A stretch of DNA of 64,000 nucleotides, taken from DATKPE01 sp035524335. GTDB lineage: Bacteria > Bacteroidota > Ignavibacteria > UBA10030 > SZUA-254. Positions 62,582-64,000 of this stretch are shown in pieces. The notes beneath the pieces are model-generated. The model ran no database searches, was not told the DNA's origin, and was given only the letters and a program-made list of their open reading frames with translations. How positions within the stretch are numbered: the stretch's first letter is position 1; each line of letters starts with the position of its first letter. Made by a program: the position numbers and the translations under genes. The stretch is from assembly GCA_035524335.1 (NCBI GenBank), contig DATKPE010000010.1:62001-126000 (forward strand), given 5' to 3'.

Positions 62582-64000
62582 ATGAAAAAGGTTTCACGAA
62601 GCTCTGCCGGAAAACTTCTCACGCTGGCGATCGTGTGCGCGCTCGGCCAGATGTTCCTCCCGCCCCCGCGGATCTTTTCCCAGGTCACGGACAGTCTCCT
62701 GCTCACCTTTCGTTACGGCGATCCCGCGCATCAGAAGGTGCGGGTGTTTCTGCCGGGAGATTTCAACAACTGGGGCCCGAATTCCGGCGGCGTCATTTCC
62801 CCGACCGCGCCGTCTCTCATGACCTACGACACCGTGACCGGCTTCTGGCTGATGCAGGTGAAGCTCGGATTCGGATCGACCCATTACTACAAATTTCATT
62901 TTCACTTCGATTCGAGCGGATCGAGCTTCGCCTGGATTCCGGATCCGCTCAACCCGGTGACGGACGGTACGCAGAACGGCAACTCCCTCATCACCATCAC
63001 CGATCCCATGATCTTCGAAGCGGTCTGCGACACCGATTCGACATCGGCGGTCACCGGCGTCAGTGCGGGCATCGCGGCGGGAAAACCGGTCGTGTCCGTG
63101 ACCGTCACGTCCGGCGGAAGCCCGGTCGATATCACTTCCTTCCTCAATCCGGTAACCGGCATCGTCAGATATCGGTTTCCATCACCTCTTACGGCCGGTT
63201 CACCGGTGTCGTTGAGCGTCACGGATTCCGCCGGGCACCTTGCGCAGTACCGACTCGGCAGGTCTTCCTCCGTGCAGGTAAACACGGTCCCCTCCTGGGC
63301 CGCCGATGCGGTCTGGTATCAGATTTTTCCGGAGCGGTTCAGGAACGGGGATAATTCGAATGACCCGAACAGAATGTCCCTTGAAACGCCCGCATCCGTT
63401 CCGGTCTCATGGCGGATATCTCCGTGGACGGGCGACTGGTACCACCGCGACGGATGGGAAGTCGCTGAAGGAGGAGGGTTCTACACAGGGGTCTTCGACC
63501 GGCGCTACGGGGGAGATCTCCAGGGCGTGCTCGACAAACTCGATTATCTTGATTCCCTCGGCATCAACGCCATCTATTTCAATCCTGTTTTCTGGGGGCG
63601 ATCGCTTCATAAATACGACCCCGACGCCTACCAGCACATCGATCCGTTTTTCGGCCCCGATCCGCACGGAGACTCGGTGCTGATGGCCCAGGAGACGCTC
63701 GATTCAGCAACGTGGCACTGGACCAGAGCGGACACGCTGTTCCTCCGCGTCATCAGGGAAGCGCACCGACGCGGAATGAAAGTCATCATCGACGGCGTGT
63801 TCGATCATACCGGACGGGATTTCTATGCCTTCAAGGATCTGGTCAAAAACCAGCAGAGCTCTCCATATCAGAGCTGGTATACCGTGTACAGCTGGTACGA
63901 TCCGAACGTACCCGGGAGCCAATTCACCTATAAATCGTGGCACGGCTTCACGCCGATGCCCGAGTTTGCCACGACCGCCGATGCGACCAATCTGGCTCCC
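62582..64000 (+). CDS. GH13 alpha-amylase/pullulanase-type enzyme with N-terminal CBM48-like domain (partial)
   Basis: The gene continues past the right edge; 473 codons are present. It has a signal peptide (LLTLAIVCALGQMFLPPPRIFSQ) and a glycogen-binding-like CBM48 domain (VRVFLPGDFNNWGPNSGG, residues about 50-140). A linker domain follows, then the start of the GH13 barrel: AVWYQIFPERFRNGDNSND, LDYLDSLGINAIYFNPVF and MKVIIDGVFDHTGRDF, which are strand 1, strand 3 and conserved region I (usually DxVxNH; here with DGVFDH). The catalytic Asp and Glu are outside the window. It probably degrades alpha-glucan outside the cytoplasm. Confidence 0.9.
   Translation, partial: MKKVSRSSAGKLLTLAIVCALGQMFLPPPRIFSQVTDSLLLTFRYGDPAHQKVRVFLPGDFNNWGPNSGGVISPTAPSLMTYDTVTGFWLMQVKLGFGSTHYYKFHFHFDSSGSSFAWIPDPLNPVTDGTQNGNSLITITDPMIFEAVCDTDSTSAVTGVSAGIAAGKPVVSVTVTSGGSPVDITSFLNPVTGIVRYRFPSPLTAGSPVSLSVTDSAGHLAQYRLGRSSSVQVNTVPSWAADAVWYQIFPERFRNGDNSNDPNRMSLETPASVPVSWRISPWTGDWYHRDGWEVAEGGGFYTGVFDRRYGGDLQGVLDKLDYLDSLGINAIYFNPVFWGRSLHKYDPDAYQHIDPFFGPDPHGDSVLMAQETLDSATWHWTRADTLFLRVIREAHRRGMKVIIDGVFDHTGRDFYAFKDLVKNQQSSPYQSWYTVYSWYDPNVPGSQFTYKSWHGFTPMPEFATTADATNLAP

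Noticed and set aside
1..64000. tRNA genes, rRNA, insertion sequences, prophage or attachment sites
   Set aside because: By eye I found no T-arm-like tRNA motifs in the gaps, no transposase or integrase, and no flanking direct repeats; tRNAscan-SE and ISfinder-type searches would be needed to exclude them formally.

Overview
This 64-kb window is bacterial, GC-rich (roughly 57-58% by eye) and densely coded, with no rRNA, tRNA, CRISPR array or insertion sequence that I can see. It probably comes from an anaerobic or microaerobic member of the Bacteroidota/Chlorobiota/Ignavibacteriota (FCB) group. That placement is inference, from an OmpA protein with thrombospondin-type calcium repeats, a secreted glycoside hydrolase cluster, ferredoxin-dependent 2-oxoacid oxidoreductases, and promoter-like TTTG-N20-TAnnTT sequences of Bacteroidota type. 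No marker gene fixes the phylum.

Layout. 1-8.5 kb (minus strand): the start of a pyruvate:ferredoxin oxidoreductase (cut by the window edge); an operon of c-heme-type sensor kinase, sigma-54 response regulator and archaemetzincin; and a four-gene membrane redox operon (NrfD-type quinone protein, multi-cluster ferredoxin, and two GcvH-like proteins that lack the lipoyl lysine). A HypC-like gene and a tiny membrane protein follow. 8.6-11.5 kb (minus): cytochrome bd (cydAB) and an OsmC-like protein. 11.9-16.4 kb (plus): glutamate dehydrogenase with a clear terminator, then a protein joining two receiver domains to the ATP-grasp domain of PEP synthase. 16.6-28.4 kb (plus): a tightly packed run of alanine dehydrogenase, CoA-transferase, malic enzyme-phosphotransacetylase, korDABC, a helical Cys protein, two tandem Cys-rich paralogs, a radical-SAM-like protein without the radical-SAM cysteines, and a methionine gamma-lyase-type enzyme. 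28.6-30.9 kb: feoA, feoB and a zinc-ribbon protein. 31.0-45.9 kb (plus): a sugar module with sodium symporter plus small subunit, galactokinase-like kinase, nucleotidyltransferase, GH35 beta-galactosidase, OmpA, two GH29 fucosidases (one fused to an SGNH esterase) and a GH36-like alpha-galactosidase. 45.9-49.6 kb: a giant GltD-like plus ferredoxin-reductase-like flavoprotein. 49.7-57.3 kb (minus): a heavy-metal RND efflux operon with DUF190 and two small beta-barrel proteins. 57.5-64 kb: a radical SAM enzyme, a thioredoxin-like lipoprotein, an OPT peptide transporter, peptidase T, and the start of a GH13 enzyme (cut by the window edge).

How it works together. Six sequences resembling the sigma-54 -24/-12 element stand in front of the kinase-regulator operon, the NrfD/GcvH-like operon, the HypC-like unit, gdhA, the alanine/2-oxoacid operon and feoAB. 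A sigma-54 activator with an intact GAFTGA loop is encoded in the same window. The simplest reading is a local regulon in which a heme-type membrane sensor controls amino-acid oxidation, ferredoxin-linked 2-oxoacid metabolism, an undescribed quinone/ferredoxin membrane complex and iron uptake. The two most novel-looking items are that complex with its dead lipoyl-type domains, and the pair of CX2CX8CX7C proteins next to the degenerate radical-SAM-like protein.
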